DNA of 38,532 bases from Symbiobacteriaceae bacterium (lineage in GTDB: Bacteria; Bacillota; Sulfobacillia; Symbiobacteriales; Symbiobacteriaceae), in assembly GCA_029239785.1 (NCBI GenBank), contig JARBUG010000026.1, forward strand, positions 1 to 38,532. Direction: 5' to 3'. This document shows, in pieces, positions 1 to 8,257 of this stretch (the first letter of the stretch is position 1; each line of letters starts with the position of its first letter). Under the pieces are notes generated by a model. That model made no database searches and had not been told where the DNA came from. It was given only the letters and a program-made list of their open reading frames with translations. The position numbers and the translations under genes were made by a program.

Positions 1-2
1 CC

Positions 3-1688
3 AAGGCCGCAATCATCTGGGAAGGGGAACCGGGTCAGGAGCGCGTGCTGACCTACGGTGACCTGCACCGCGAGGTGATGCGGTTCGCCAACGTGCTGAA
101 GAACAAGGGCGTCCAGAAGGGTGACCGGGTCACCATCTACATGCCCATGATTCCCGAGGCGGCGATCGCCATGCTGGCCTGTGCCCGCATTGGTGCCATT
201 CACAGCGTCGTCTTCGGGGGCTTCTCGGCCGACTCGCTCCGTGACCGCATCAACGACTGCGGCGCCAAGCTGGTCATCACCGCCGACGGCGGCTATCGCC
301 GGGGCAACATCATTCAGATGAAGTCGATTACCAACCAGGCGATTGAGCAGTGTCCGACGATCGAAAAGGTGATCGTGGTCAAGCGCATTGGCCACGAGTC
401 GCTGGTCGAGCACGGCTGGGTGGAGGGGCGCGACGTGTGGTACCACACCGTCATGCGCAACGCCGCACCGGTCTGCCCCGCCGAGGTGATGGACGCCGAG
501 GACCCGCTCTACGTGCTGTATACCTCCGGCTCCACGGGCAAGCCCAAGGGCGTCATGCACACGACTGGCGGCTACCTGACGCATGTGGCGTCGACCCACA
601 AGCTCGTCTTCGACATCAAAGATGAGGACATTTTCTGGTGCACGGCCGACGTGGGCTGGGTGACGGGCCACAGCTACATCGTGTACGGGCCGTTGGCCAA
701 CGGCAGCACGGTGCTCATGTATGAAGGCACGCCCGACTACCCCGACCGGGGCCGCTTCTGGGAGACGATCGAAAAGTACCGGGTCAGCATTTTCTACACG
801 GCGCCCACGGCGATTCGCTCCTTCATGCGCTGGGGCCCCGAAGTGCCGGCCAGGTACGACCTGTCCAGCCTCCGCCTGATCGGCACCGTGGGAGAGCCGA
901 TCAACCCCGAAGCCTGGATGTGGTACAACGAAAACATCGGCCGCAACAACTGCCCGATCGTGGACACGTGGTGGCAGACGGAGACCGGCGGCATTATGTG
1001 CTCGCCGCTGCCCGGTGTGACCGCCACGAAGCCCGGTTCGGCCACCCGGCCTTTCCCGGGCATCGAAATGGAGATCGTCAACGAGAAGCGCGAGCCGCTG
1101 CCTCTGGGCTCCGGCGGTTACCTGGTGATCAAGAGCCCGTGGCCAGGTATGCTGCGCACCGTCTGGGGGGACGATGCCCGCTACGAGGCCCAGTACTTCG
1201 CCAAGTTCGACAAGGGGACGTACTTCACGGGCGACGGCGCCAAGTGGGATACCGACGGCTATTTCTGGATCATCGGCCGTGTGGATGATGTGATCAACGT
1301 TTCCGGCCATCGCATCGGGACGATGGAGGTCGAGTCGGCCCTGGTTGACCACCACCACGTGGCCGAGGCGGCGGTGATTGGGCGCAAGCATGACCTGAAG
1401 GGGCAGGCGGTTTCCGCCTTCGTCACCCTCAAGGAAGGCATTATCGCCAACCAGGACCTGATTCAGGAGCTGAAGGCGCACGTGGCCAACAAGATCGGGG
1501 CGCTGGCACGGCCTGAGGAGATTTTCTTTACGGCCGACCTGCCCAAGACCCGGTCCGGTAAGATCATGCGGCGGTTGCTGCGTGACATCGCCGAGGGGCG
1601 GGCGCTGGGCGACACCACGACGCTGGCTGACCCGAGCGTGGTTGCCAACCTGAAGACCCAGTACGAGGAGTCTGAGGGCGCCGACTGA
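3..1688 (+). CDS. acsA: Acetyl-CoA synthetase (AMP-forming), 5' truncated by window edge
   Basis: Activates acetate to acetyl-CoA through acetyl-AMP, in the cytoplasm. The frame is open from base 3 and the first residues ([11 protein letters not shown]) match the interior of acetyl-CoA synthetases, so the true start lies upstream; 561 residues are visible of an expected ~650. Motifs seen: the ATP-binding loop [11 protein letters not shown], the substrate/adenylate motif WWQTETGG, the hinge region [15 protein letters not shown], and the C-terminal SGKIMRR whose lysine is the family's catalytic and acetylation-controlled residue. No frameshift is visible. A hairpin follows directly, so this is the last gene of its transcript. 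Acetate activation fits with the pyruvate:ferredoxin oxidoreductase further along as acetyl-CoA metabolism, but the two are not linked here. The family call is very safe. Confidence 0.96.
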   Translation, partial: KAAIIWEGEPGQERVLTYGDLHREVMRFANVLKNKGVQKGDRVTIYMPMIPEAAIAMLACARIGAIHSVVFGGFSADSLRDRINDCGAKLVITADGGYRRGNIIQMKSITNQAIEQCPTIEKVIVVKRIGHESLVEHGWVEGRDVWYHTVMRNAAPVCPAEVMDAEDPLYVLYTSGSTGKPKGVMHTTGGYLTHVASTHKLVFDIKDEDIFWCTADVGWVTGHSYIVYGPLANGSTVLMYEGTPDYPDRGRFWETIEKYRVSIFYTAPTAIRSFMRWGPEVPARYDLSSLRLIGTVGEPINPEAWMWYNENIGRNNCPIVDTWWQTETGGIMCSPLPGVTATKPGSATRPFPGIEMEIVNEKREPLPLGSGGYLVIKSPWPGMLRTVWGDDARYEAQYFAKFDKGTYFTGDGAKWDTDGYFWIIGRVDDVINVSGHRIGTMEVESALVDHHHVAEAAVIGRKHDLKGQAVSAFVTLKEGIIANQDLIQELKAHVANKIGALARPEEIFFTADLPKTRSGKIMRRLLRDIAEGRALGDTTTLADPSVVANLKTQYEESEGAD

Positions 1689-1700
1689 TTTTCGATGTGA

Positions 1701-1740
1701 AAGGCCCGGGACGGCTGAACTACCAGCCATCCCGGGCCTT
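1701..1740 (+). terminator. Hairpin terminator after acsA
   Basis: Perfect 11-bp arms (AAGGCCCGGGA and its complement) around an 18-nt loop, 12 bases after the stop. The trailing bases are only weakly T-rich, so termination may be partial. Confidence 0.6.
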
Positions 1741-1770
1741 CGTCTATACTGGATGCAGGAAAGGGGCTGA

Positions 1771-2409
1771 TTGCCCGTGCAGCCTGCTGCAAAACGAGTG
1801 CCGCGATCGTATGAGATTCACCCGTGCCCGGCCTGCGGGGAGCCGGTCGGGCGCAATTACCATAAATGCCCCGGATGCACGGATGCTGTGGAGCGCATCT
1901 GGCTGGCGGACTGGGCCGCCCTGCTGGAGGCTGAGGGCGTGGCGCATGGGTCGGCGGATGAGAAGTTGCTCGCAAAACTGGTCTTTGGGGAAGCCGAGCA
2001 ACACCCCTGGACGGCGGTCAACGTCGCCATGTCCATGCTGACCTGCACCACCTGCGGTGCCGAACTGGCCGGCGGCCCGACGGACTGTACCGAGTGCCAC
2101 ATGGCTTTCGGGGTTGCCATGGCTTCCGAGCAGGCGGCCGGCCGCGAAGGGCTCGTGACCATGAACGAGCATGCCCTGCACATCGGGCGCTGGGTGCTGC
2201 GGCACCCGCACCGGATTAGTGCGAACATCGTAAAGGGCTGGCAGACGAGCTATCCGTACATTTTGGCGGGGGCTGAGCCGCCCGAGGCGAAGGCGGTGCA
2301 GCATGCCACCCGCCTGTGGAATGCCAAGGGCGACCCCAGTGAAACGATCCGCATCTGGGAAGAGGGGTTGGTCAGGGCAGCATTTCAAGCGCGTCGCCCG
2401 TCGCGTTGA
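1771..2409 (+). CDS. Hypothetical protein with two zinc ribbons
   Basis: Unrecognised 212-residue protein. It has two four-cysteine zinc-binding knuckles: Cys19/22/33/36 (CPAC...CPGC) and Cys92/95/106/109 (CTTC...CTEC). Helical, alanine-rich stretches lie between and after them. There is no signal peptide or membrane segment, so it is probably cytoplasmic. The start is a TTG preceded by AAGGGG at good spacing; no in-frame ATG lies nearby. The gene sits between the acsA terminator and a convergent gene on the other strand, and the two genes overlap by 38 bases at their 3' ends. Zinc ribbons suggest nucleic-acid or protein binding, but no specific function can be assigned. Confidence 0.72.
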   Translation: MPVQPAAKRVPRSYEIHPCPACGEPVGRNYHKCPGCTDAVERIWLADWAALLEAEGVAHGSADEKLLAKLVFGEAEQHPWTAVNVAMSMLTCTTCGAELAGGPTDCTECHMAFGVAMASEQAAGREGLVTMNEHALHIGRWVLRHPHRISANIVKGWQTSYPYILAGAEPPEAKAVQHATRLWNAKGDPSETIRIWEEGLVRAAFQARRPSR

Positions 2410-4108
2410 AAAACAGCATGGGCCGCCTGGTCGTCACCCAATCGGGGTCACCCAGGGTCATCGACTGGGTGTTCGCGTTGGGCATGTCGGTCGTCGGGCG
2501 GATGATCAGCCCGAAGCCGTTTGATACCTCGGTGGTCTGGGCCAGGGTGCGGACCAGCAGCTTCCGGCTGTATTGGACGTCCACCACTTCCCAGCGGGCG
2601 AAGCCCTTGGGGAGGGTCTCCACCACATCGACCACGGCCCAGGTTACCTTGTAATTACGGCCGCCCGCATTCCGGGCGGCTTCTGTCATGTCAAAGAGCC
2701 AGGTGGCAAGGCCCGCCTCATCAGCGTAGAGTGCCTTCTCCCAGTTACTGTACTCAGCCGCTGACAGAAAGACCAACAGAGATGGGGCGCTGCTCGTGCC
2801 GGTGTACTGGACGTCGGCGATTGTAATCGTGCTCCCGTTGATTTTGCGTGTCGCCAGCCCCGACATGATGCTGTCAGCCGCCTTCTTGTCGGCAGCGGCG
2901 GGCATGACGCTTGGCGCAAAGGGCGGGCGCCCGACCTTGGGCACTGCCGGCAGTGCGGTGACCTTCGAATAGTATCCATGTTGCGGCAGGTAGACTGTTG
3001 AACCGGGGTACCAGTTGGCAGAGACCGGCCCGGAAGCTGCCGGCAGGCTCGATGCGGGTCGCATGACCACGTTCCCCGAGTCGCCGAGGAGCCAGGTGTA
3101 AGCGATGGGTCGGATCACCAGGTACTTCTTGTCGGTGCGCTGCACCATCTCGGCGTTGGTGAAGCCCGTGGGCTTGGTCGCAGTAAGGTCGACGACCGAC
3201 CAGGCGAGCTCAAACTGCCCGTTCGCCAGGGGCTTGACACGTTTGGCGGCTGTCGTGAGCCAGGCCTGGAGTTCGGTCGGGTACTCCCGAATCGCCTTGT
3301 CCCAGTTGGGGTAGTCGGCCACCGAAATCATGCCCAGGATGGACCTGAACGGGGCGTTTTCTGTGGTGTACCCCGAAACCCGCAGGGTCAGGGGTCCGAT
3401 GCGGGTCTCCCGGAACCCCTGGTTCAGAATCGCCAGCGCCTCGGTTTTGTTGTCCGTCTTGGGCGTGGTGGACTCGGTCGGGTCTGCCGGAACCCATGCC
3501 GAAAGGTCGGTAAGCGCCGGGAAATAGATCGTGCCGGGCTTCCACCGGTAGGTCACGGGGCCCGTGTAGCTCAGCGTGCTAAGGTAGACGCTTCCGCCGC
3601 CGTACTTGCAGTAAAGACAGGCCGTGTGGGCCAGCGGGCGGATGACTCCCCACTTTTCGCTCGGCAGGGAACTCAGTTCGCTGGATTCGAAGTTGGTGGG
3701 CTTGCTGTCAACCACGTCCAACACCATCCATGCGATCTCATAACGCCCCCCTGTGGCAAGCGGGCTTACCTCGTCAGCAATACCCTTCAGGAACTGCCGC
3801 AGGACCTCCGGGCTGTTCCGCATCGCCGTGTCCCATGCGCCGAAGTCGGTCACCTTGATGATGCCAGCAATGTAGTTGCGGTCTTCGCGATAGGCGTACC
3901 GGTCTACTTTGAGGGTCGCCTGTCCGACCCGCAGTTCGCGGTAATCCTCGTTGAGCCGGGCTGTAACTTCTGCCCGCCCGTCGGTGGTCGCGGCGACAGC
4001 CGTTGCCGGCCCGGCGCCATAAATGCCGATGGCGGTGGAGGCCACAAATGCAAGCGCGAGGACGATCGGCAGCAGAACAGCAGCCAGTTTGCGATGAATG
4101 GTGGACAC
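2372..4108 (-). CDS. Secreted protein with three internal ~150-residue repeats
   Basis: Unrecognised 578-residue exported protein. The N-terminus has a basic start, a hydrophobic core (about residues 8-29) and Ala-X-Ala-like sites near 36-40, so it is likely exported and possibly membrane-held. Three tandem copies of one domain follow: about 52-200, 227-374 and 414-570. Each copy carries a W-[DE]-KA/TA-like helix (AWDTAM, NWDKAI, NWEKAL), then AW.V[VL]D[VL]....P.[GN]F, then a [VL][IV]R.[LI]A segment, then a glycine/aromatic tail ending near FP, YLP or FF. Two cysteines (CLYC) lie in repeat 1 only. The start is GTG with a GGGGGT site 7 bases upstream. It is divergent from the ECF sigma gene, which may regulate it. 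No enzymatic motif was seen; a surface-binding or sensor role is a guess. Confidence 0.75.
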   Translation of the reverse strand: MSTIHRKLAAVLLPIVLALAFVASTAIGIYGAGPATAVAATTDGRAEVTARLNEDYRELRVGQATLKVDRYAYREDRNYIAGIIKVTDFGAWDTAMRNSPEVLRQFLKGIADEVSPLATGGRYEIAWMVLDVVDSKPTNFESSELSSLPSEKWGVIRPLAHTACLYCKYGGGSVYLSTLSYTGPVTYRWKPGTIYFPALTDLSAWVPADPTESTTPKTDNKTEALAILNQGFRETRIGPLTLRVSGYTTENAPFRSILGMISVADYPNWDKAIREYPTELQAWLTTAAKRVKPLANGQFELAWSVVDLTATKPTGFTNAEMVQRTDKKYLVIRPIAYTWLLGDSGNVVMRPASSLPAASGPVSANWYPGSTVYLPQHGYYSKVTALPAVPKVGRPPFAPSVMPAAADKKAADSIMSGLATRKINGSTITIADVQYTGTSSAPSLLVFLSAAEYSNWEKALYADEAGLATWLFDMTEAARNAGGRNYKVTWAVVDVVETLPKGFARWEVVDVQYSRKLLVRTLAQTTEVSNGFGLIIRPTTDMPNANTQSMTLGDPDWVTTRRPMLFFNATGDALEMLP

Positions 4109-4260
4109 GTGGGCACCCCCGATGTTCTTGGTTGCTGCAATTTAGATTCATCGAATCATCGGAAGTTCCTTCAATACATGTACCGGAGCGCGAACCGTTT
4201 GATGTTTGATCGGGTTATGATGGGTGAGAAGCGATTTTTCCCATGGAGAGGAGCCTCACC

Positions 4261-4851
4261 GTGGCAACAGCCTCTGATTTGCAGCCGGCCTGCGGTGATG
4301 AAGCCAGTTTCCGCACCTTGGTGGAGCCCTGCCTGGGGCCTGCCTACCGGGTAGCCCTGTTGATTCTGCTGGACCGGGACCTGGCCCGCGACGCCGTGCA
4401 GGAAGCCCTGCTGCGGGCCTACCGGGGGCTTGGGAAGCTGCGTGCCGGCTCTAACTTCGGGGCGTGGTTCAACCGGCTGGCGGTCAATGAGGCCCGTCGC
4501 CTGGCGGGGCGCCGCCAGCGGCAGCCAGTGCTGCTCGAGCAACTGCCCGAAATTGCCACCGCCCCCTGGGAATCGCCGGAGGAGCACTTGCTCGCCCGGG
4601 AAGACCGGACCCGGCTCTGGGCGGCCCTGGCCGAGCTGGACGAGCTGTACCGCACCGTGCTCGTGCTGCGCTACTACCAGGGGCTGACGGACACCGAAAT
4701 CGCCGAGGCGCTGGCAATTCCGCCGGGTACGGTCAAGTCTCGGCTGCACGCCGCCCGGCAGCGGCTGCATGACCGACTGACCAGGGGCGACGGGGCCATG
4801 TCGTGGGGCGACCGGCTACGCAAACTGGTGCCGGGGAGGGTATCGCGATGA
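4261..4851 (+). CDS. ECF-type RNA polymerase sigma factor
   Basis: Alternative sigma factor of the sigma-70 family, ECF group, 196 residues. Region 2 is seen in DLARDAVQEALLRAYRGLGKL and the FGAWFNRLAVNEARR segment. Region 4 is seen in LAELDELYRTVLVLRYYQG then TDTEIAEALAIPPGTVKSRLH, the helix-turn-helix that reads the -35 element. I chose GTG at 4261 because GGAGAGGAG lies 7 bases upstream. An ATG at 4243 in the same frame would put that ribosome site inside the gene. The stop overlaps the next gene's ATG (ATGA), so the two are translationally coupled, as sigma/anti-sigma pairs usually are. It probably acts at the membrane-stress or envelope level, but its signal is unknown. Confidence 0.92.
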   Translation: MATASDLQPACGDEASFRTLVEPCLGPAYRVALLILLDRDLARDAVQEALLRAYRGLGKLRAGSNFGAWFNRLAVNEARRLAGRRQRQPVLLEQLPEIATAPWESPEEHLLAREDRTRLWAALAELDELYRTVLVLRYYQGLTDTEIAEALAIPPGTVKSRLHAARQRLHDRLTRGDGAMSWGDRLRKLVPGRVSR

Positions 4852-5603
4852 ACGAGCAGGCGCTTTCGCAGGAACTGCACCGGGTGGCAGATGCCGCTCC
4901 GGTGCCGGCTGATCTGTTTCTGCCCGGGTTGCTGGAAGGCCTGGGTGCCCGCCCTGCCCTCCGCAGGCGCCGGTCCGGCTGGCTGGTTGCTGCGGCTGTG
5001 GCCGCCGCCGTACTCCTGATTTTCCTGGTGACACCGCCGGGCAATCGGCTTGTCAGTGCAGCCGGGGATCTGGTTCTGCGCATAACGGTCAAGCGGGAAG
5101 GCACCGATGTTCCGAAACAGGACTATGCGCCGCTCAGATGGCCGCTAGCGATCGGCGAGTCGACAGATCAGGTGGTAAACGGTCGGAAAATGGTCCTGAC
5201 ACGCATGCACCGGCAGGACTGGCCAGCTGACCTCCCTTTGCCAGCGCTCAACCCACCTGGCGATCTTGCGACGATCTACCGTCAGCAAGGCTTTGATGCC
5301 AGCACGGGCAAACTGCTCTTTACAACCTGGGAGATTCACTGGGATGGCTTCCAGTTGTCTTACCGGCGCTATCCCAAGCCACGTCCGCCCGAAACGATGG
5401 GTGGTGGGTATCTGGTGGTGCCTGCGAATTCGGAGGTGCAGGAGGAGACGGTGACCCTGAAGGGTCAGCCCGCCACGGCGGTTCGAGCCGGAGAACTATG
5501 GCTGATTCAATGGCAGCACGCGGACGGAGCTGGCCTGATTTCCGGTAGGGTCGACCTGGACATCCTGGTCAAAGTGGCCGAGTCACTGCCAGAACTGAAA
5601 TAA
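4848..5603 (+). CDS. Single-pass membrane protein, putative anti-sigma factor
   Basis: 251-residue protein with a cytoplasmic N-terminus (about 1-42), an arginine-rich stop (ALRRRRSG), one membrane helix (about 44-62) and an extracytoplasmic C-terminal domain of about 185 residues. The layout matches single-pass anti-sigma factors, and the gene overlaps the sigma gene by 4 bases with its own GGGGAGGG site. No zinc-binding anti-sigma motif (HxxxCxxC) is present, so the anti-sigma role is inferred from topology and coupling only. The outer domain has tryptophan-rich segments (WEIHWDGFQLSYRRYP) that I do not recognise. The ATG at 4848 is preferred over an in-frame upstream start at 4803, which would lie inside the sigma gene. 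A terminator follows. Confidence 0.75.
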   Translation: MNEQALSQELHRVADAAPVPADLFLPGLLEGLGARPALRRRRSGWLVAAAVAAAVLLIFLVTPPGNRLVSAAGDLVLRITVKREGTDVPKQDYAPLRWPLAIGESTDQVVNGRKMVLTRMHRQDWPADLPLPALNPPGDLATIYRQQGFDASTGKLLFTTWEIHWDGFQLSYRRYPKPRPPETMGGGYLVVPANSEVQEETVTLKGQPATAVRAGELWLIQWQHADGAGLISGRVDLDILVKVAESLPELK

Positions 5604-5608
5604 GAAGT

Positions 5609-5635
5609 GGGGGGTGTCGCCGCAGCGACACCCCC
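5609..5635. terminator. Shared hairpin between convergent genes
   Basis: An 11-bp stem (GGGGGTGTCGC against its complement) with a short loop lies between the stop of the putative anti-sigma gene and the stop of the minus-strand solute-binding protein. It can serve both directions. Confidence 0.6.
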
Positions 5636-5640
5636 TCGTA

Positions 5641-6870
5641 TTACTTGAACTGGGCCATGTCTGCCCGATAGAGCCGCATCGCCAGATCAACCGTGGTGCC
5701 GCCTGTCAGCACGTCGCGGGCTGCCTGCATGTAGACGCCGAACGGCGTGCCGGTCGTGTACGAGTAGGGTAGCGGGTAAAAGGTCGCCTTTAATACTGGC
5801 TCGACGCCGGCAGGCGGGGGTGGCGTGACGCTGAGCCATGCCTGGTGGACCGCTTCGGTAGCGTACAAGGGGAAGAATCCCGCCCGGGCCATGACCGTGG
5901 CCCCTTCGGGCCCGGCGGCAAAGGAGAGGAAGTCCCAGGCGGCGTCAGGTTTCCCGGAGCCCCCGGCGATGCCGAACGAGGTGATGTTTATCAGCACCAC
6001 GGGCTGGTGGTTTGGATGTGCCGGCGGCGGTGCGATGCCCGGAAGCTTGTCCGGCGCCATGTGCCGCAGACCGGAGAGTCCTACATACGAGATGGCTGCC
6101 TTCCCCTGGTCGTAGTAGAGCGGCATCGGCTTGTCTCCGCCTGTAGAGGGCGGCAGTGACTCATCGGTGAAGGTCAGCGTGTGGAAGTACTGGAGGGCAG
6201 ACTGGACTTGGTCCGCCTCCACGGGGCGCCCAGGGCCGGCCTGCTCCAGCGCCATGGTGTAGGCCAGGTACTCGGGGTAGAAATGCGTTGACATGCCCCA
6301 CTGTTTGGTCAGGCCCTTGCCCCTGGTCAGCTTCTGGGCGATGTCCCGCAGGTGGTCCCAGGTGAGGGCGTCGGTGGGGATGGTCACCTTGGCGTCGGCA
6401 ACGAGCTTCTTATTGTAGACGAGTACATGCGGGTCACCGTGAATCGGCAGCGAGTGGATCTGGCCCTCTCCCCGGTGGGCGTCCATCACGGTGGTACCGA
6501 ACGGGGCGGTGTCGAACTGGCTCTTGCGTATGTACGGCTCCAAATCCACGGCGATGCCGTTGCGGACCATGCCGGGGGACGCACCCCGGGCGCTGAAGAG
6601 GTCGATCCTGCCTTCTTTGGCCGCCTGTGTCAGGTCCTGACCCGTCTTGAAGGAGACCTTCTCGATTTTGATGTTCTCGTGCCTGGCTTGATAGGCTTCG
6701 ATGACCGGGTTCAGGTCGTTGCCCTCGAAGAAGACCCCGACACGCACGACGATTTGCTCGGCGCCCGGGTCGGCTGGGGTGGGCAGCGTGCGCTGCGGCG
6801 GCGACTTGGTGCAGGCGGTGGTCAGCAGCAGTGCGGCTGCCACTAGGATCGGTATGTATCGGTGCAGCAT
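5641..6870 (-). CDS. ABC-type extracellular solute-binding lipoprotein (family 1)
   Basis: Captures a solute outside the cell for ABC import; 409 residues. The N-terminus is a lipoprotein signal (MLHRYIPILVAAALLLTTAC) with lipobox cysteine Cys20. The body has family-1 features: an early IEAYQARHENIKIEKVSF strand-helix, PIHGDPHVLVYNKKLV, and a late AAWDFLSFAAGPEGATVMARAGFFPL segment, typical of sugar or oligosaccharide binders. The ligand cannot be read from sequence. I chose ATG at 6870 because an AAAGGGGG site lies 8 bases upstream and the signal peptide begins there; the longer frame adds about 90 low-quality residues. No permease or ATPase gene lies next to it in this window, so its transporter partners must be elsewhere. 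Confidence 0.88.
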   Translation of the reverse strand: MLHRYIPILVAAALLLTTACTKSPPQRTLPTPADPGAEQIVVRVGVFFEGNDLNPVIEAYQARHENIKIEKVSFKTGQDLTQAAKEGRIDLFSARGASPGMVRNGIAVDLEPYIRKSQFDTAPFGTTVMDAHRGEGQIHSLPIHGDPHVLVYNKKLVADAKVTIPTDALTWDHLRDIAQKLTRGKGLTKQWGMSTHFYPEYLAYTMALEQAGPGRPVEADQVQSALQYFHTLTFTDESLPPSTGGDKPMPLYYDQGKAAISYVGLSGLRHMAPDKLPGIAPPPAHPNHQPVVLINITSFGIAGGSGKPDAAWDFLSFAAGPEGATVMARAGFFPLYATEAVHQAWLSVTPPPPAGVEPVLKATFYPLPYSYTTGTPFGVYMQAARDVLTGGTTVDLAMRLYRADMAQFK

Positions 6871-7224
6871 GCGGGCGCCCCCTTTCTGTCGAAGGAGAGA
6901 CTTGTCCGGCCCGGGGAAAGGTTCAGTGGTCAGTCGCTTGGCGGTTTGACGAGCGAAATAAAGGCTCCCTGGCCCTCGACGAGCCTCTGTCAAGAATTTG
7001 CGGATCGATTGTCGGCTCGCCTGTGCGTTATTTTGCGTTTGGCTGCAGCCTAGGGTCATGGCCGCTGCCTCAGCCCCCCGGCAAATCAATGACGAACTAC
7101 CGCAGCCCGGGGCGCGGGCAGGCGGGCGACGACCGGACACGAGCTCCTACCGCTGAGAACCATGGCGCTGACTGTTCGCAATCCAACCTTCAAGGGCTTG
7201 CATCGGATTGTATCTCCTTTCCGG
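6871..7224. other. Intergenic stretch, no gene seen
   Basis: A 354-base gap between two minus-strand genes. It should hold the promoter of the solute-binding protein. A minus-strand TTGACA is present at 6988-6993, but no acceptable -10 element lies 16-18 bases from it. The open frames that cross it do not look coding. I see no RNA gene or repeat. Confidence 0.5.
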
Positions 7225-7941
7225 TTACCGTGAGCCCAAGCCCCCGTGCCGGGTGGCAGTCCAGACCGCCAGAACAAAGGCTACCAGCGACAGGGCAAGG
7301 GAGGCGCTGGTCACCCAGGGGCTTGTCATAGCTGAGGGGATGCGAAACGCAATTTCTAGTTCCGGCATACCGCCCGGCTGAAGCACTTCGTCGACCTGCC
7401 ATGTGTTATGCCCACGCACCGAAACCTTGGGGACCGAGTCGTAGCTGACTTTGACGCCGCTGTGTCGCCAGTCCGGGGTCAAGCCAAGCGGGAAGACCAC
7501 CCGGGCCCGCAGTTGCGTGGGGCGGAACTCCTCAAAGTCAGGTCGTATCCACCAGCCCACTCGGTAGACCCGGTCACCCCAAGGGCCGCCTGTCAGTGCG
7601 CCCGGGGCGGTGAACCAGACCCTGACACGCTTTAAGCCGGGACCGGTCGACCGAACCTCGATGTTTCCGGGCGTGTACTCGACAGCGACAGGTCCGTCTG
7701 TCTCCATCCGCAAATCCGGGTCCCAGTGATCGCCTTCGCTCACATACGGAATGTAGATGATGTCCCGGGTGAAGTCGAGGTCTTCACGGTATGTCTTCTG
7801 CGTGAAAATCCGGACCCGGCCCGCCGGGTCGGGGTACGCCTCAATCGACATTAGCACCTTTGCTGGTTCCTCAGCCGCACCCACCGTTGGAAGGAGCAGT
7901 GAGGACATGGCAACTAGGAGAATGAACAGGTAGCGGTACAC
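7225..7941 (-). CDS. Exported membrane-anchored protein of unknown function
   Basis: 238-residue protein with a signal peptide (MYRYLFILLVAMSSLLLPTVGAAEE, cleavage near AA-EE), a beta-rich outer domain of about 180 residues and one membrane helix near the C-terminus (SASLALSLVAFVLAVW) followed by a short basic tail. So the domain faces outward and is anchored at its C-terminus. I chose GTG at 7941 because GGGGAAGGAA lies 9 bases upstream; the in-frame GTG at 7950 abuts the ribosome site. No catalytic motif or known family is visible. It is probably transcribed alone. Confidence 0.68.
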   Translation of the reverse strand: MYRYLFILLVAMSSLLLPTVGAAEEPAKVLMSIEAYPDPAGRVRIFTQKTYREDLDFTRDIIYIPYVSEGDHWDPDLRMETDGPVAVEYTPGNIEVRSTGPGLKRVRVWFTAPGALTGGPWGDRVYRVGWWIRPDFEEFRPTQLRARVVFPLGLTPDWRHSGVKVSYDSVPKVSVRGHNTWQVDEVLQPGGMPELEIAFRIPSAMTSPWVTSASLALSLVAFVLAVWTATRHGGLGSR

Positions 7942-8257
7942 GCATCTCACTTCCTTCCCCGAAGAGACGACATCCGCCGGAGTTGTTCAATCGATACTCA
8001 GACGAATTGCTGCAACAATCGGTTGCTTGCTGCGCCCGCTTCTGCATGGCTGCGCCCGCATTGGGCATGCGCGCATGGCCGGAGAGGATGAAAACCCCTG
8101 CTTGCGGGGCAGAATCGGCCTCTCCGCTCATTCGCGCACGGGTTTTCGATGGTGGATCGTGCAGATCCGGTCGGAGAGCCTTCGCCCTGGAAATGAAGAA
8201 ATCAGGCCCGAGGAGTGGCAAACTCCCCGGGCCTGTTCGCACACAACCCAACAACGC
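7942..8257. other. Intergenic stretch with a stacked hairpin
   Basis: A 316-base gap between two minus-strand genes. It contains the permease terminator (8203-8235) and, closer to the downstream gene, a two-tier hairpin at 8080-8126: outer arms CGGAGAGG/CCTCTCCG, inner arms CCCC-GC/GC-GGGG. The latter lies about 140 bases upstream of the exported-protein gene and could be a leader structure. No open frame or tRNA is credible. Confidence 0.45.
8203..8235 (-). terminator. Terminator of the purine permease gene
   Basis: Minus-strand hairpin with arms CAGGCCCG and CGGGCCTG extended by GGAGT/ACTCC, followed on that strand by a T-rich run (ATTTCTT). Confidence 0.75.

Noticed and set aside
6988-6993. 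TTGACA as promoter of the solute-binding protein gene
   Set aside because: No -10-like hexamer at 16-18 bases on the minus strand.
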